Source: JBLRWS01 sp047921075
GTDB lineage: Bacteria > Bacteroidota > Rhodothermia > Balneolales > Balneolaceae
Direction: 5' to 3'
DNA: 51,357 nucleotides
Assembly (NCBI GenBank): GCA_047921075.1
Contig: JBLRWS010000009.1
Coordinates: 1 to 51,357 of the forward strand
The translations under genes and the position numbers were made by a program. The notes under the pieces were generated by a model that searched no databases, was not told the DNA's origin, and saw nothing but the letters and a program-made list of their open reading frames with translations. Below are positions 35,018 through 44,833 of this stretch, in pieces; within the stretch, counting starts at the first letter, position 1, and every line of letters starts with the position of its first letter.

Positions 35018-37237
35018 TTAGGCAAGAATATTTTCCAGGCCGGAATCAGCTACAAACAGGCACGAAGATCGGGTGATCTTCACATATTCACGCATTCGGT
35101 TCAGGTCGGGATCGTCGGCCAGGCCAAAGAAGTCGACATCGGCTTGTGGTGCTGTAGAGAGGGCTTCATCGAAGCTGCCAATCTCTACATGAGCCGTTGC
35201 GTTTTTTAACCTGGCAACGTCAATGAGGGAGTCAATATATTCGTACGCTTGTTCCACCTGCTCTTCATTTACCACGGTGATGATGCGCATCTCTGCACCC
35301 CAGTTAACCGACAGTTTATAGGCCGAGAGCAGGGCGAGATCTACATTGCCAAGATTCATGCTTAGGTCCCAGTGCGGACTCTTTTCTCGCAGCCACACGT
35401 TGATGCTAGCCCGCCGCCCGAGTTGCGCAATGGGGTCTTCCAGATAGAGCTGAATGCCCATTTTGTTGAAACGTGCTTCGGTAATGATGCTTCGAATTTC
35501 GTCGTCGCTGTGGCCCTCATGCGGAACCCGTAAAAAAAGAATATTGGGCGCAAAAAACGTACCCTGCAGGGTTTGCAACGAATCGATTACCGCATTGCGA
35601 AACTGCTTTGAATCGAGCACGGACCAGCGAGTATACACATTGCCTTTTTGAAACGCACTGCCCATATCGGTCAGGGAGTCGCGTAGTTTGTCGGACGTCT
35701 GCTCCGAAGCAATACCGATCAGCTTGATGGAGCCGCGCGGATAGACCAGATTGTGAATCAAGCTGAAACTGCCTCGCAGTTCGCGGCTGCTGCGTACCGG
35801 CACCAGCAGGTTTGCTTTCCAGGCGCGTTCTTTGTCTTCAGGCAGCAGGGATACTTTTTTGGCCGCCCATTCAGCCAGCGAGATAAATAGACCGCTGCGC
35901 ATATCGCCGTAGGGCACATTCAACTTTCGATTGCTCAGGTACAGATAGGTGGCGATTACGATTCCAAGCGCTACCAGCCCAAAGGTTGGGTTGATGATAA
36001 ACATTGTGAAAAGGCAGCCAAGTGTACCGATTGCCGGAATCATTTTCGGTATGGGAAAGGTGGGGCGGAAACTGATCATATCCATCCGCTGCTCAATCAA
36101 AACCACCAGATTGATCATCATGTAAGTGATCAGAAAAAACATGGTAATGAGCGGGGCAATGGTGTTCAGGTCGCGCAGCATTAGCGTTAACAGAACAATA
36201 CCACCGGTAAGCAGAATGGCATTTCGGGGTTCTCCCCCTTTCGATCGTTTGGAAAAGGTTTCGCCACCGGGAAAGATGCGGTGATCGCCCAGGGCCTGCA
36301 GAATACGTGGCGCCCCTACGATGGATGCCAGCGCTGATGAGAAGGTAGCGCCAAGCAGACCACCCAGTACAGCAGGAGGCCAAAACGCGTAGTCGATCAT
36401 CACATTGTAGTTCGAGACCAACTCTTCGGCAGGGACAACACGAGCAAGCCAATAGCCGGAAGCCATATAAATAACGTAAGAAATGGCAATAGCCGAGAGG
36501 GTGCCGAGCGGGATGCTTCGTTTGGGGTTCTGCAACTCGCCCGACATGTTAGCCCCGGCCATGATACCGGTTGCCGCCGGAAAAAACACCGCAAAAACAA
36601 CCCAGAAACTGATCCCTTCAAAACCACTTTCGGGTGCACCCGGAAATTCGCCCCACCATAAAATATCTTGCTCCATAGCTCCGGTAAATAATGTGATAAA
36701 AATAGAGCCAAGCGCCCCGATAATAACCGCAAGTATGATGTATTGAATGCGGAAAGCGAGCCGAGCGCTTAAAAATGCAATGGCAAACAGGCTGCCAAAT
36801 ACCACCACGTCAACCAACAGTGCACTGTGGTCAGGAAAGATGTAGAGCCATCCCTCACGAAAACCGAAGATGTACATGGTAATGGCAAACGTCTGTGCCA
36901 GATAGAGCGGAATGCCCACACTGCCGCCCACTTCGAGCCCCAACGACTGGGAAATGATCGAATACGCCCCACCCGCCTTGATGCGAATATTGGTGGTGAT
37001 GCACGACATCGACAGTGCGGTGGCAGCTACGATGATAAAGGCGATGGTAACCACAATCCAACCACCCAACAAGCCGGCATTGCCAACCACCCACCCTTGC
37101 CGCAAAAACAGAATTACCCCGAGAATGGTGAGCAGTGTGGGGACAAAAACCCCGGCAAATGTGCCGTATTTTTGTGTTACAGACGATTTGCTCTCGTCCA
37201 CCTGTTCCTGCAAGGTTGCGTCGTGTAGCGAGGCCAT
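35018..37237 (-). CDS. SLC12-like cation-chloride / amino acid permease
   Basis: A 739-residue transporter of the APC superfamily that resembles cation-chloride cotransporters. The N-terminal KYGTFAGVFVPTLLTILGVILFLR and the ITTNIRIKAGGAYSIISQSLG motif near helix 3 are typical of this group. About 12 helices occupy residues 28-440. The C-terminal 290 residues are cytoplasmic and show UspA-like alternation (LVPVRSSRELRGSFSL). Ion or amino acid substrate is not decided by the sequence. It lies between a convergent DUF3127 gene and an 809-bp region without a clear gene. Confidence 0.85.
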   Translation of the reverse strand: MASLHDATLQEQVDESKSSVTQKYGTFAGVFVPTLLTILGVILFLRQGWVVGNAGLLGGWIVVTIAFIIVAATALSMSCITTNIRIKAGGAYSIISQSLGLEVGGSVGIPLYLAQTFAITMYIFGFREGWLYIFPDHSALLVDVVVFGSLFAIAFLSARLAFRIQYIILAVIIGALGSIFITLFTGAMEQDILWWGEFPGAPESGFEGISFWVVFAVFFPAATGIMAGANMSGELQNPKRSIPLGTLSAIAISYVIYMASGYWLARVVPAEELVSNYNVMIDYAFWPPAVLGGLLGATFSSALASIVGAPRILQALGDHRIFPGGETFSKRSKGGEPRNAILLTGGIVLLTLMLRDLNTIAPLITMFFLITYMMINLVVLIEQRMDMISFRPTFPIPKMIPAIGTLGCLFTMFIINPTFGLVALGIVIATYLYLSNRKLNVPYGDMRSGLFISLAEWAAKKVSLLPEDKERAWKANLLVPVRSSRELRGSFSLIHNLVYPRGSIKLIGIASEQTSDKLRDSLTDMGSAFQKGNVYTRWSVLDSKQFRNAVIDSLQTLQGTFFAPNILFLRVPHEGHSDDEIRSIITEARFNKMGIQLYLEDPIAQLGRRASINVWLREKSPHWDLSMNLGNVDLALLSAYKLSVNWGAEMRIITVVNEEQVEQAYEYIDSLIDVARLKNATAHVEIGSFDEALSTAPQADVDFFGLADDPDLNRMREYVKITRSSCLFVADSGLENILA

Positions 37238-38046
37238 ATTCCGGTAGTCGGTTTAGTTAGAATGGAGTGTGTTTTACACTCGTACACCAAATAAACGAAA
37301 TATTGTGCAATTCTGAATGAACTTTATAGGATGGTAAATAGATAATTATTGAAGGGTTACGGAGCTCAATCTTTCGAGAAACTACTCCACTTCATGTAGA
37401 CACAAACCATTAGTGAGTTTGGCTGCACGCAAGTAGAAAAGGTGCGGGAGACTCCGATAACAGTGCCTGTACGGCCTGTTTTTTATCGATCAGAGGATCA
37501 TTTGCAACATCGCCAAGCAGTGGTACCACAGCTACAAAGGCGATAGTTGTAACCGTCCGTCCATCCGCCCAACAAGCCTTCATTATCTCAGGTATTTTTT
37601 GCCACATCACTTCGGCGACGGAATCTGTTTGAGGAGTATCCCTTCTGGTGAATCTTGGAGAATGGTTACGTTGGTACCGAAAGTGTGCTGAAACTGGCAG
37701 GATCTACCATGGCAAATGTACATGTTCCGCTTCAGGAAGGTAGATTTTTAAGGGAGCCTGGAAAACCAATCCGATCTCAGATTGTATTGCGCCTCCACTT
37801 TACTGAAACCGAACCCCGGCAAACAAATATGCCGGATTGAAGAGATCAACGCATTGTTAAGAAAGTGAGATTAAAGAAATCTAATCATTAAAAATACTCA
37901 CTTTTAAGTATTGTAATTATAACATATATGTTGGAATTTTAAGAAAACAGCATAGGGATGCAGTTGTATGGATTTGGGATTTTCGTACAATAGCAGTGGG
38001 AATAATAGCACTGGGACATTTAAATACTAAACTAACCTTAGGGACA
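37238..38046. other. Intergenic region, no supported gene
   Basis: About 800 bp between the transporter and the large lipoprotein gene. The middle holds only short open frames, such as one of 66 codons on the minus strand (37410-37610) and one of 61 codons on the plus strand (37655-37840), with no motif I recognise. The last 200 bp are AT-rich and likely hold the promoter of the lipoprotein gene. The plus-strand sequence is broken by stops in each frame, so it could contain decayed coding DNA. Confidence 0.5.
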
Positions 38047-40296
38047 TTGAAAAACATACGAAGACTGTTGGGTCTGGGGATGATTGCGCTTTTTATTGTG
38101 CAATGCGAAACCCCGGAAAGCCCCAATTTTACACTGAATACGCGTATTGATGCGCCATTAATTGCAAGTAGCAATTTCCAGTTTTTAGGCGGTACAAGCG
38201 CTCTTATCGATACTACCGACCCCGATTTAGAGGGGCTCTTTTTTGTGGATGGAGACAACTTTGTAACCCTCTCGAAAGAAGAGGAATTCGATTTTGGAGA
38301 TCTGAATGATGCCATTCCCGAAGTGGATGTGGAGCCTACATCGTTTGAATCTCAGGTAGGCGAAATTGAACTTGGAGACTTCTCTTCGCAGGATGAGGAC
38401 GGAAATTTGGGGGAGGCCGACTTCTCTGACTTGACCGGCCAGCCGATTCCTCTTCAAGAGGGTGATCCTATACCGGGTGCACAGTCGCCGTTTCCTGTTA
38501 ATATTGAGCTGGATACCGACTTTTTTGAAAGCGCCATCGTGAAGCGGGGCGGTTTGGAAATTTCGCTGAGAAACGAACTCGGTTTCGACGTGCGGGAACT
38601 CTCGCTCGAACTGCGGTCGGGAAATACGGTTGTTGGCTCAGCCATATTTGCTAATCTGGAACACAGCACCACCCGTCGGGATGTGGTTGTGCTGGTGGCT
38701 AACCCCGAAACCGATCCGGAAGTAGAGCTTACCGATCTGAATCTCAATGTCGAAATTGAGTGGGATACGCAGGTTATGCAGGCCGATGCCGGCTCACTCA
38801 TTATCAATGATGTGGTTGGCAATGAGTTGTTTGCATCTCAGGTGGTGGCGTCGGTTCCACCTCAGGAATTCTTCTCTGACGGCGTGTCTGAATTTTCAGA
38901 TGAAGAGTTTCTGTTTACCGACCCATCCCATTTTGTGGAGCTTGAGTCGGGGCTGCTTGTCATTCAAAACATCATCAACCAGATTGATGTGGATTTGGAT
39001 GTGCTGGAAATCTCTTTTCCCGGAATACGGACGGCACCTTTTGGGATAGGAGATTCGCTCGTTATCCGATTTGACGGGGACCAGAAAATTCCCCGAAACA
39101 ATGTAGCGCCGATTTCCAGATCCTTCGATTTAAGCAATGCCAGAATTTTTGCTGAAGGAAATGAGGTCGTGTATAACATTCAGGCTCTTACGGAAGACAC
39201 CCAGGCCGGCAACGGCACCCAGAGTCGGGTGATTAATGAAAACGACCGCCTTACAGCAGAGGTAGCCATTGAAAATCTGACCATCGCTCAGGCTTTCGGA
39301 GTGGTCGTAAACAAGCAGGTAACGCTGAATGAAGACGATCCATCCAATGGTGACTTCCTGGACCTATTAAACGACCAAGAAGCAGAAATAATCGAAATTG
39401 ACGGTATTGATGACCTCTCCGAAAAACTGGAAGGGCTGGAATTTGTGAACTCCAGCTTGAGCATCAACTACTTTACCAATATTGATGTGCCAGCTACGGT
39501 TATCGGCGCGTTTCTTGGCGAAGATGCAAATGGAAACCAGTTCTTTTTAAGCGGGCTGCCCGGCACCCCGCAAGTGGTTGGCCCGGCCGATCCCAGTGAA
39601 CGGCTTCAGTTTGGCGGGAACAGCATTCCCAGTTCGGATCTCATAAAATTTGAACTGGAAACAACCGGCAATGAAGAGGAACTTCTTACATTTACCTTCG
39701 ACAGGAATAACTCCAACATTACAGAATTTCTGAACCGGCTCCCGATACAAATTCGGTTTATTGGCCTGGCCAATATCAACGAAAACGGAGAGGTTGGGAG
39801 TGTTGTAAATCCCGTTCGGTTCGACCCTGTACTCACCGTTAATATTCCGCTCGCCCTGCGGGCCGATGCGGCTGTCTTCACCGATACAACCAGTACCAGT
39901 TTGAGTGAGCTGCCCGGGCAGGGTGATGATTCTACTATTACTGAAGGGTTTCTTCGAATTCAGTACACCAACGGGATTCCTCTCGGATTTGACCTGGTGC
40001 TCGATTTGTTGGACGAAAGTGAGAATCTGATAACCAGTGTGCCCCTGCCTTCGCAAAATGCAATTCATTTTGATGCGGCTCCGGTATCGGCAAGCGGATT
40101 TGTTACAAACCCGACTCAGGGAGTCACAACAATAGAATTAAGCCGTGCTCAGCTAGACATTATCAACCGTACAGAGTTTGTCCGGCTTGTGGCAGGTTTG
40201 CAAACCTTCGAACAATCGGATGTGAAGGTGCGCGATATTGATTCGATAGAGATCAGTATTAGCGGACGGTTCGAAATAGACACAATCATCGATTAA
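38047..40296 (+). CDS. Large lipoprotein, unknown family
   Basis: A 749-residue protein with a lipoprotein signal (MKNIRRLLGLGMIALFIVQC, lipobox Cys at about residue 20) and a long beta-rich, acidic extracytoplasmic part. The start is TTG at 38047 because it directly precedes the signal; a GTG at 37996 in the same frame is the alternative. The body has repeated modules with phrases such as ELSLELRSGNTVVG and DINSIEISI-like ends, and acidic patches near residues 65-130. I do not recognise a named domain. It is 14 bp upstream of the beta-barrel gene, so the two are probably cotranscribed and may act together at the outer membrane. Confidence 0.75.
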   Translation: MKNIRRLLGLGMIALFIVQCETPESPNFTLNTRIDAPLIASSNFQFLGGTSALIDTTDPDLEGLFFVDGDNFVTLSKEEEFDFGDLNDAIPEVDVEPTSFESQVGEIELGDFSSQDEDGNLGEADFSDLTGQPIPLQEGDPIPGAQSPFPVNIELDTDFFESAIVKRGGLEISLRNELGFDVRELSLELRSGNTVVGSAIFANLEHSTTRRDVVVLVANPETDPEVELTDLNLNVEIEWDTQVMQADAGSLIINDVVGNELFASQVVASVPPQEFFSDGVSEFSDEEFLFTDPSHFVELESGLLVIQNIINQIDVDLDVLEISFPGIRTAPFGIGDSLVIRFDGDQKIPRNNVAPISRSFDLSNARIFAEGNEVVYNIQALTEDTQAGNGTQSRVINENDRLTAEVAIENLTIAQAFGVVVNKQVTLNEDDPSNGDFLDLLNDQEAEIIEIDGIDDLSEKLEGLEFVNSSLSINYFTNIDVPATVIGAFLGEDANGNQFFLSGLPGTPQVVGPADPSERLQFGGNSIPSSDLIKFELETTGNEEELLTFTFDRNNSNITEFLNRLPIQIRFIGLANINENGEVGSVVNPVRFDPVLTVNIPLALRADAAVFTDTTSTSLSELPGQGDDSTITEGFLRIQYTNGIPLGFDLVLDLLDESENLITSVPLPSQNAIHFDAAPVSASGFVTNPTQGVTTIELSRAQLDIINRTEFVRLVAGLQTFEQSDVKVRDIDSIEISISGRFEIDTIID

Positions 40297-40310
40297 TTGG
40301 GGGGGATCAT

Positions 40311-41858
40311 ATGAAATTACTGAACTATTATATTCTTGCACTGGTAACATCACTCTGTATTGCTGCACTTCCGATAGATTATGCGGATGCGCAATCGAGG
40401 CATAGTACATCCAGAACCATTGGGCTGGGTGGTGGCGGAACGGCCTATCAGGATCTGTATCATGCCAACTTCATTAACCCGGCTAACCTGAGGCTAAATG
40501 TGGAAAAACGCCCGAAAATTACAATTGGCCTGGCCGGCGGAATCCACACCAATGCCGGGGGCGGGCTAACCAACGTGTCGATTTATAACGACTACCTGAC
40601 CACCGGTAGAAGAATTGATGCGGGAACATCCAACGAAATGCTTGGACATTGGTTTGGCCCAAGTGATGAGAACTCTCAGGGACTGGGTGTGGATGCCGGT
40701 GTTATTCCGCTGGGCTTGGTTTACAGAGGAAACAACTGGACCGGAAGTTTGGTGTCTCGCACGCGGGTGCTGGCCAACTCCGACTACTCCCGGGGATTTG
40801 CCGAACTGTTTTTTAACGGATTGGACTCCGACCTTTTCTCGAACAGCCGCGCGGTAAATACCCGACAGGAATTGGTTTTCTTTAATGAAATCTCTTTGGG
40901 ATACGCCCGGACGCTATGGACGTCGCCCGAGCTGCTTGGCTTTGGAAGAAATGCAAAACTGCACATTGGGATAGCGCCAAAACTACTGATGGGTATCAAC
41001 TATTTCCAGGGATCGCTTGTATCCGACCTGCGTGTTCAACGCGCAGAAGCGGGGCAAAATCCCGAAATACAGCACAATTTTATCTATCAGATAGAGTCTG
41101 TAGGCGAACTCTCCGATCAGATTGCTGAATTTAACCGGCAACAGAACATGGGCAACGACCCGCGTTTTGGAGATTTTGTCGATTTCAACAGCTCCGATTT
41201 TACCAGCTTTAACGGCACCTCTTTGGGGGTTGATATTGGAGCAACACTCGAGATGGATCTGGATGATTCGTTTCTCCCTTTTGGCCGCGAAAAAAAGTTA
41301 GTCATCGGTTTGTCGATAACCGATATCGGTTCAGTAAGCTTTAGCGATAAAGCCCGGCAGTTTACAGCCGGAGAAAATTTCTTGTGGACCGGCTTTAATT
41401 ACGACAAGGAGGTTATCGATAACGAATTCGACGGCGATGATGACGCGTTTTTCGAATCGGTGTTGAGAGACTCCATTGGCAATGATGTGTACCTGAACTT
41501 TTTGGCTCAGGAAACATCCAGCTTTAGCCGGGCACTTCCAACCATGATCAATCTGGGTGGCTATTTACAGGCCGGCCGGTTGGCAGTTATGCTGGATGTG
41601 GGCACAGGATTAAACGACAGAGGCACCAACAGCCAATCGATGCATCTGGCATTAGGTACCGAATACAGGCTGTTTAACCGTATTCCTTTCCGTACCGGAT
41701 TTCGAACCGGTGGATACAGCAACACCAGCTATCACGTAGGTACAGGTGTAGAGTTTAAAAACTTTGAGTTTACGTTTGGGGCCGCGTCTACATCTTCGGC
41801 GGGAAGCAAGGGAAGCAGTGCAGGCTTCGCCTGGTCAGGCTTGGTCATTCATATTTAA
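40311..41858 (+). CDS. Outer-membrane beta-barrel protein, DUF5723-like
   Basis: A 515-residue exported protein. A signal peptide spans about 1-28 (ending YADAQ). The mature start GLGGGGTAYQDLYHANFINPANLRL is typical of the DUF5723 / PorV-related group of Bacteroidota barrels, and the C-terminus ends with a hydrophobic strand (GFAWSGLVIHI). A purine-rich GGGGGGAT stretch lies just upstream of the ATG. It directly follows the large lipoprotein gene, so a joint role is likely; I cannot name the substrate. Confidence 0.7.
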   Translation: MKLLNYYILALVTSLCIAALPIDYADAQSRHSTSRTIGLGGGGTAYQDLYHANFINPANLRLNVEKRPKITIGLAGGIHTNAGGGLTNVSIYNDYLTTGRRIDAGTSNEMLGHWFGPSDENSQGLGVDAGVIPLGLVYRGNNWTGSLVSRTRVLANSDYSRGFAELFFNGLDSDLFSNSRAVNTRQELVFFNEISLGYARTLWTSPELLGFGRNAKLHIGIAPKLLMGINYFQGSLVSDLRVQRAEAGQNPEIQHNFIYQIESVGELSDQIAEFNRQQNMGNDPRFGDFVDFNSSDFTSFNGTSLGVDIGATLEMDLDDSFLPFGREKKLVIGLSITDIGSVSFSDKARQFTAGENFLWTGFNYDKEVIDNEFDGDDDAFFESVLRDSIGNDVYLNFLAQETSSFSRALPTMINLGGYLQAGRLAVMLDVGTGLNDRGTNSQSMHLALGTEYRLFNRIPFRTGFRTGGYSNTSYHVGTGVEFKNFEFTFGAASTSSAGSKGSSAGFAWSGLVIHI

Positions 41859-41913
41859 TGAAATAGAAAACCTGGCCAGAACGTCAGGCTAGTATGTTGA
41901 TGATTATCGAGCT

Positions 41914-42531
41914 TTGAGAGGCACTCGGTGCCTTTCAAGGCCCGTGCCTGCCTATTTTGGGGGGCTGGAGTGTTGTTGGAGCTACATCCCCCCAAAACAT
42001 GATGAGGTGTTCGCCCTGATCGTTGAAGCGCGCAGGGAAACCGATGAAAAATCGCAAGAGGTTTATCAAAACGTATTGAATCGAATTGATGCGATCTGCG
42101 GAGATGAGGCGAATTATAGCCCGATTTCACTGGACCATTTAAAGCTGGCCGCTCGTCCCGATCTGCTTGCTACAGAGGTGAACATCAGAGTGCAATCACA
42201 ATCATGGTTTAAAAAGCTGAAATACTTCGCGCGGCTCTATGCTTTACAGGCCGTTGGCTATTATCTGATGAAAACCAATAAAAAGACGAAAAACATAGAC
42301 TGGAGCCGATACCGAGAAGACCTGAAAAGCAATTCAGATGCCCGAAAGTTCAATTTCTCTCTACAAACTATTATTTCCAGCAACGTTTCGCAGCGCCTTG
42401 AGCTGAGCGACTATAACGGACAGCACGTTCACTTTGTGGATTGTGCCGAAGGGGGGTATGCAAAAGCTGCCCAGGCATTAAAAAGCCGCCTGAAAATGCT
42501 GAAGAGCAAAGGAGAAACGAAAAAAGATTGA
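41914..42531 (+). pseudogene. 5'-truncated DUF3095 gene
   Basis: The frame from 41914 to 42531 (205 codons) encodes the C-terminal half of a DUF3095 protein. GLECCWSYIPPKHDEVFALIV corresponds to the family's central GLxCRWxPIPxxxG element, and DWSRYREDLKSNSDARKFN and HVHFVDCAEGGYAKAA match the family end. Full proteins are about 380-400 residues; the N-terminal half is missing and the preceding 25 residues are unrelated. The region before HVHFVD also looks about 35 residues shorter than usual. It is followed by a strong bidirectional terminator. A truncated but expressed protein is the alternative. Confidence 0.6.
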
Positions 42532-42534
42532 CAT

Positions 42535-42574
42535 AAAAAACCCCGCATCAAACAGAGTTCGATGCGGGGTTTTT
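42535..42574. terminator. Bidirectional intrinsic terminator
   Basis: A 9-bp perfect stem CCCCGCATC (42541-42549) and GATGCGGGG (42561-42569) with an 11-nt loop, preceded by six A and followed by five T. It separates the convergent DUF3095 remnant and the second LVIVD gene and works in either direction. Confidence 0.92.
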
Positions 42575-42590
42575 AGAAAATAAATAGCGA

Positions 42591-44591
42591 TCAGGAAGCC
42601 GCAGCCAATTCTTGCAGAGCCTGTGCCAAACGTTTCATTTTATCTGGATTACGGGTGCCGCCGGAATGGTTTTCCACTTCAACGGCCAGCTGACGCAGCA
42701 TTGTTGTTCGCTGGCTGCCATTGGCGCGTTCAGCCTGGGCTAAACCGGTGCGCACTGCATGCAAAAAGGGCATATCAACTTCGCGGTTCCTCTCCAGTTG
42801 ATCGGCATAGGCGCGAGCCAGATAGAAGCTTGCCGGCCACTCCAGTTTCGGCTGCCCTTGTGGATTAAAAACACTCTGCCGCACGGTTTTAGCCGCTTCA
42901 ATTTCGTTGGCTGTGATAAAGTCGCTCGGAATCAGCTCAAAAATATCGAGCCCCCGTGCAATTTCTGAGTTTACAATGTATCCGTTGTACCAGTACACCG
43001 ACCAGCTTCCGGCCGATTCCATACGGTCGGCGTGAACCGGCCCGCGATCGTGAAAGGCAATTTCAACCGGGTTGGCAGGATCGGTAAAATCGAACAGTAA
43101 AATTCCACCTTGGTACCACGACTGAACCATAATATCGCGGCCCGGTACCGGTATGATGGAGCCGTTATGCGCCACGCAGTTTTCCGTTTCGGTCTGCGGT
43201 GCTTCAAGCTTGAAATAACTTTCAAAATGCATCTTCCCGTCGCGAATAGAGAACAGGGCATTTGCTCCCCACTCTTTTGGATCGGTTTCGCGACATTTAG
43301 CTTGCAGCCCGCCGCCCCACTCGTCGGTAAAAATCACGGTTGTGCCGTCGTTGTTAAAGGTGGCCGAGTGCCAGTAGGCGAAGTTTGAATCGGCCACGGC
43401 GTCGATACGTTTGGGATTGACGGGATCGGAGATGTCGAGCAGCAGTCCGTAGCCCTCACACGCGCCGCCGGCAATGCCAAGTTCAGGGTAGAGGGTAATA
43501 TCGTGGCATTGGTTGGGCCCGCGCTCCATCAATGCATCATCAATACCCAGCATTTCGGGCAGAGATTCACGCAGGGCGGCGCTATCGGCAGCCGTCGGTT
43601 CGCCCGATCCGCCTCGCATCTGTACCATCATGGAAAGCATGGGAACCACAAATTCCTCGGGCAGCACCATTGCCTCTCCCAGGAATTCCACCACAAATGC
43701 ACCTTCGGCAATCGCCTGATCCAACTCTTCACGATCGGCCGCCGTCATACCGTGACGCTCCGGGGCTTCCAGCCCTTCAAAAATACGGGGGCGATTTACA
43801 ATCGCTGCTTCCTGCGGATTGGCAAGCGGCACCTGAATGATTTCAATTCGGAACAACGCACTTTCGGGATCTTCTTCCGGAAGGGCGTCAATACATCCTT
43901 CCAATTCAGTTTCGGGCCGAACAGGAGCCGAGCCTGATACGTAGATGTAGATATTTTCATCATCATCGGGATCAACAAGCACCGAGTGGGTGTGCGAACC
44001 GCGGCAGGTCTGCACATTGGCGATGTACTCCGGATTCTGAATGTCGGAAATATCAAAAATGCGAATACCTCGCAGACGGTCGGGACTGGACGCTTCAAAT
44101 ACACCTTGCGTGCCGCAATCGAGTCGGCCTTCGAGCCCCTCTCCGGATACAAATAACAGGTTGTTATACACCGAAACATCACTTTGGGAGGCGGGACAGA
44201 GGTAATCGATCACCAGTTCCGGTTCGGCCGGGTTGGCTATGTCCCAAATCATAAAACCGTTAAAGTTTCCCTGAATCGCATAGTGATCAAAAAAGGCAAG
44301 ATCGGAATTCATCGAGCCGATAAAAACGTCGGGGGGAGGTGTGGATGAGAGTTTCCGGAGATTCCAGATCGCCTCCTCGGCAGTAAAAAGTCCGGCCTGG
44401 AGGTCTACCCGCGGATCGGGTGATGGGGCCGGTACGTCATGCAGCGCGGGTATGGATGGCGCAGCCTGTGTTCGGTCGGCCGACGACTCGGATGACGCGC
44501 AACCATAAAGCGTGGCGGTGGCTGTAAGAAAAATCAGAGCCAGCCAGTACCGACCCGGTTTGCACGTACATTGTTCTCGTTTCAAATTCAT
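42591..44591 (-). CDS. LVIVD-repeat lipoprotein, paralogue B
   Basis: A 666-residue exported lipoprotein with an N-terminal signal and lipobox (LYGC, Cys about residue 31). The body carries LVIVD-type propeller repeats, for example GNFNGFMIWDIANPAEPEL, RGIRIFDISDIQNPEYI and ILLFDFTDPANPVEIAF. Conserved C, H and D positions (RGSHTHSVLVDPDD, GPNQCHDITLYPE, CVAHNGS) recur, and a C-terminal helical tail ends in QALQELAAAS. Such repeats suggest a beta-propeller on the cell surface; no enzyme function is evident. It is about three quarters identical to its upstream tandem paralogue, and a terminator at 44779-44811 separates them. Confidence 0.85.
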   Translation of the reverse strand: MNLKREQCTCKPGRYWLALIFLTATATLYGCASSESSADRTQAAPSIPALHDVPAPSPDPRVDLQAGLFTAEEAIWNLRKLSSTPPPDVFIGSMNSDLAFFDHYAIQGNFNGFMIWDIANPAEPELVIDYLCPASQSDVSVYNNLLFVSGEGLEGRLDCGTQGVFEASSPDRLRGIRIFDISDIQNPEYIANVQTCRGSHTHSVLVDPDDDENIYIYVSGSAPVRPETELEGCIDALPEEDPESALFRIEIIQVPLANPQEAAIVNRPRIFEGLEAPERHGMTAADREELDQAIAEGAFVVEFLGEAMVLPEEFVVPMLSMMVQMRGGSGEPTAADSAALRESLPEMLGIDDALMERGPNQCHDITLYPELGIAGGACEGYGLLLDISDPVNPKRIDAVADSNFAYWHSATFNNDGTTVIFTDEWGGGLQAKCRETDPKEWGANALFSIRDGKMHFESYFKLEAPQTETENCVAHNGSIIPVPGRDIMVQSWYQGGILLFDFTDPANPVEIAFHDRGPVHADRMESAGSWSVYWYNGYIVNSEIARGLDIFELIPSDFITANEIEAAKTVRQSVFNPQGQPKLEWPASFYLARAYADQLERNREVDMPFLHAVRTGLAQAERANGSQRTTMLRQLAVEVENHSGGTRNPDKMKRLAQALQELAAAS

Positions 44592-44778
44592 AGCAATACT
44601 GTTTTAGATGGATGAAAAGGCAGCCGGACGGCATGCAGAAGTAGTAACTGTTTATACTGATTAAACCGGTGTCGATACTTTTCCAGCTTAGCCTGCTGCT
44701 TGTAACCGAAACCATGAGTATACAGAATTGTGGTGAATGGCGGGTTAGATTTTTACAACGAGGAGGCGGTCCATAAAA

Positions 44779-44811
44779 AAACCCTTATGCGAACCGGCCG
44801 CATAAGGGTTT
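44779..44811 (-). terminator. Intrinsic terminator after LVIVD paralogue A
   Basis: A 13-bp perfect stem, AAACCCTTATGCG (44779-44791) with CGCATAAGGGTTT (44799-44811), and a 7-nt loop. On the minus strand it is followed by a run of seven T, so it ends transcription of the gene at 44834-46822. This leaves the second paralogue to its own promoter in 44592-44778. Confidence 0.9.
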
Positions 44812-44833
44812 GAAACAGGTGATAAATGACCGG

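Noticed and set aside
37410..37840. Two short frames of 66 and 61 codons as genes
   Set aside because: No recognisable motif, no ribosome site, and stops around them in all frames; reported only as part of the unassigned region.
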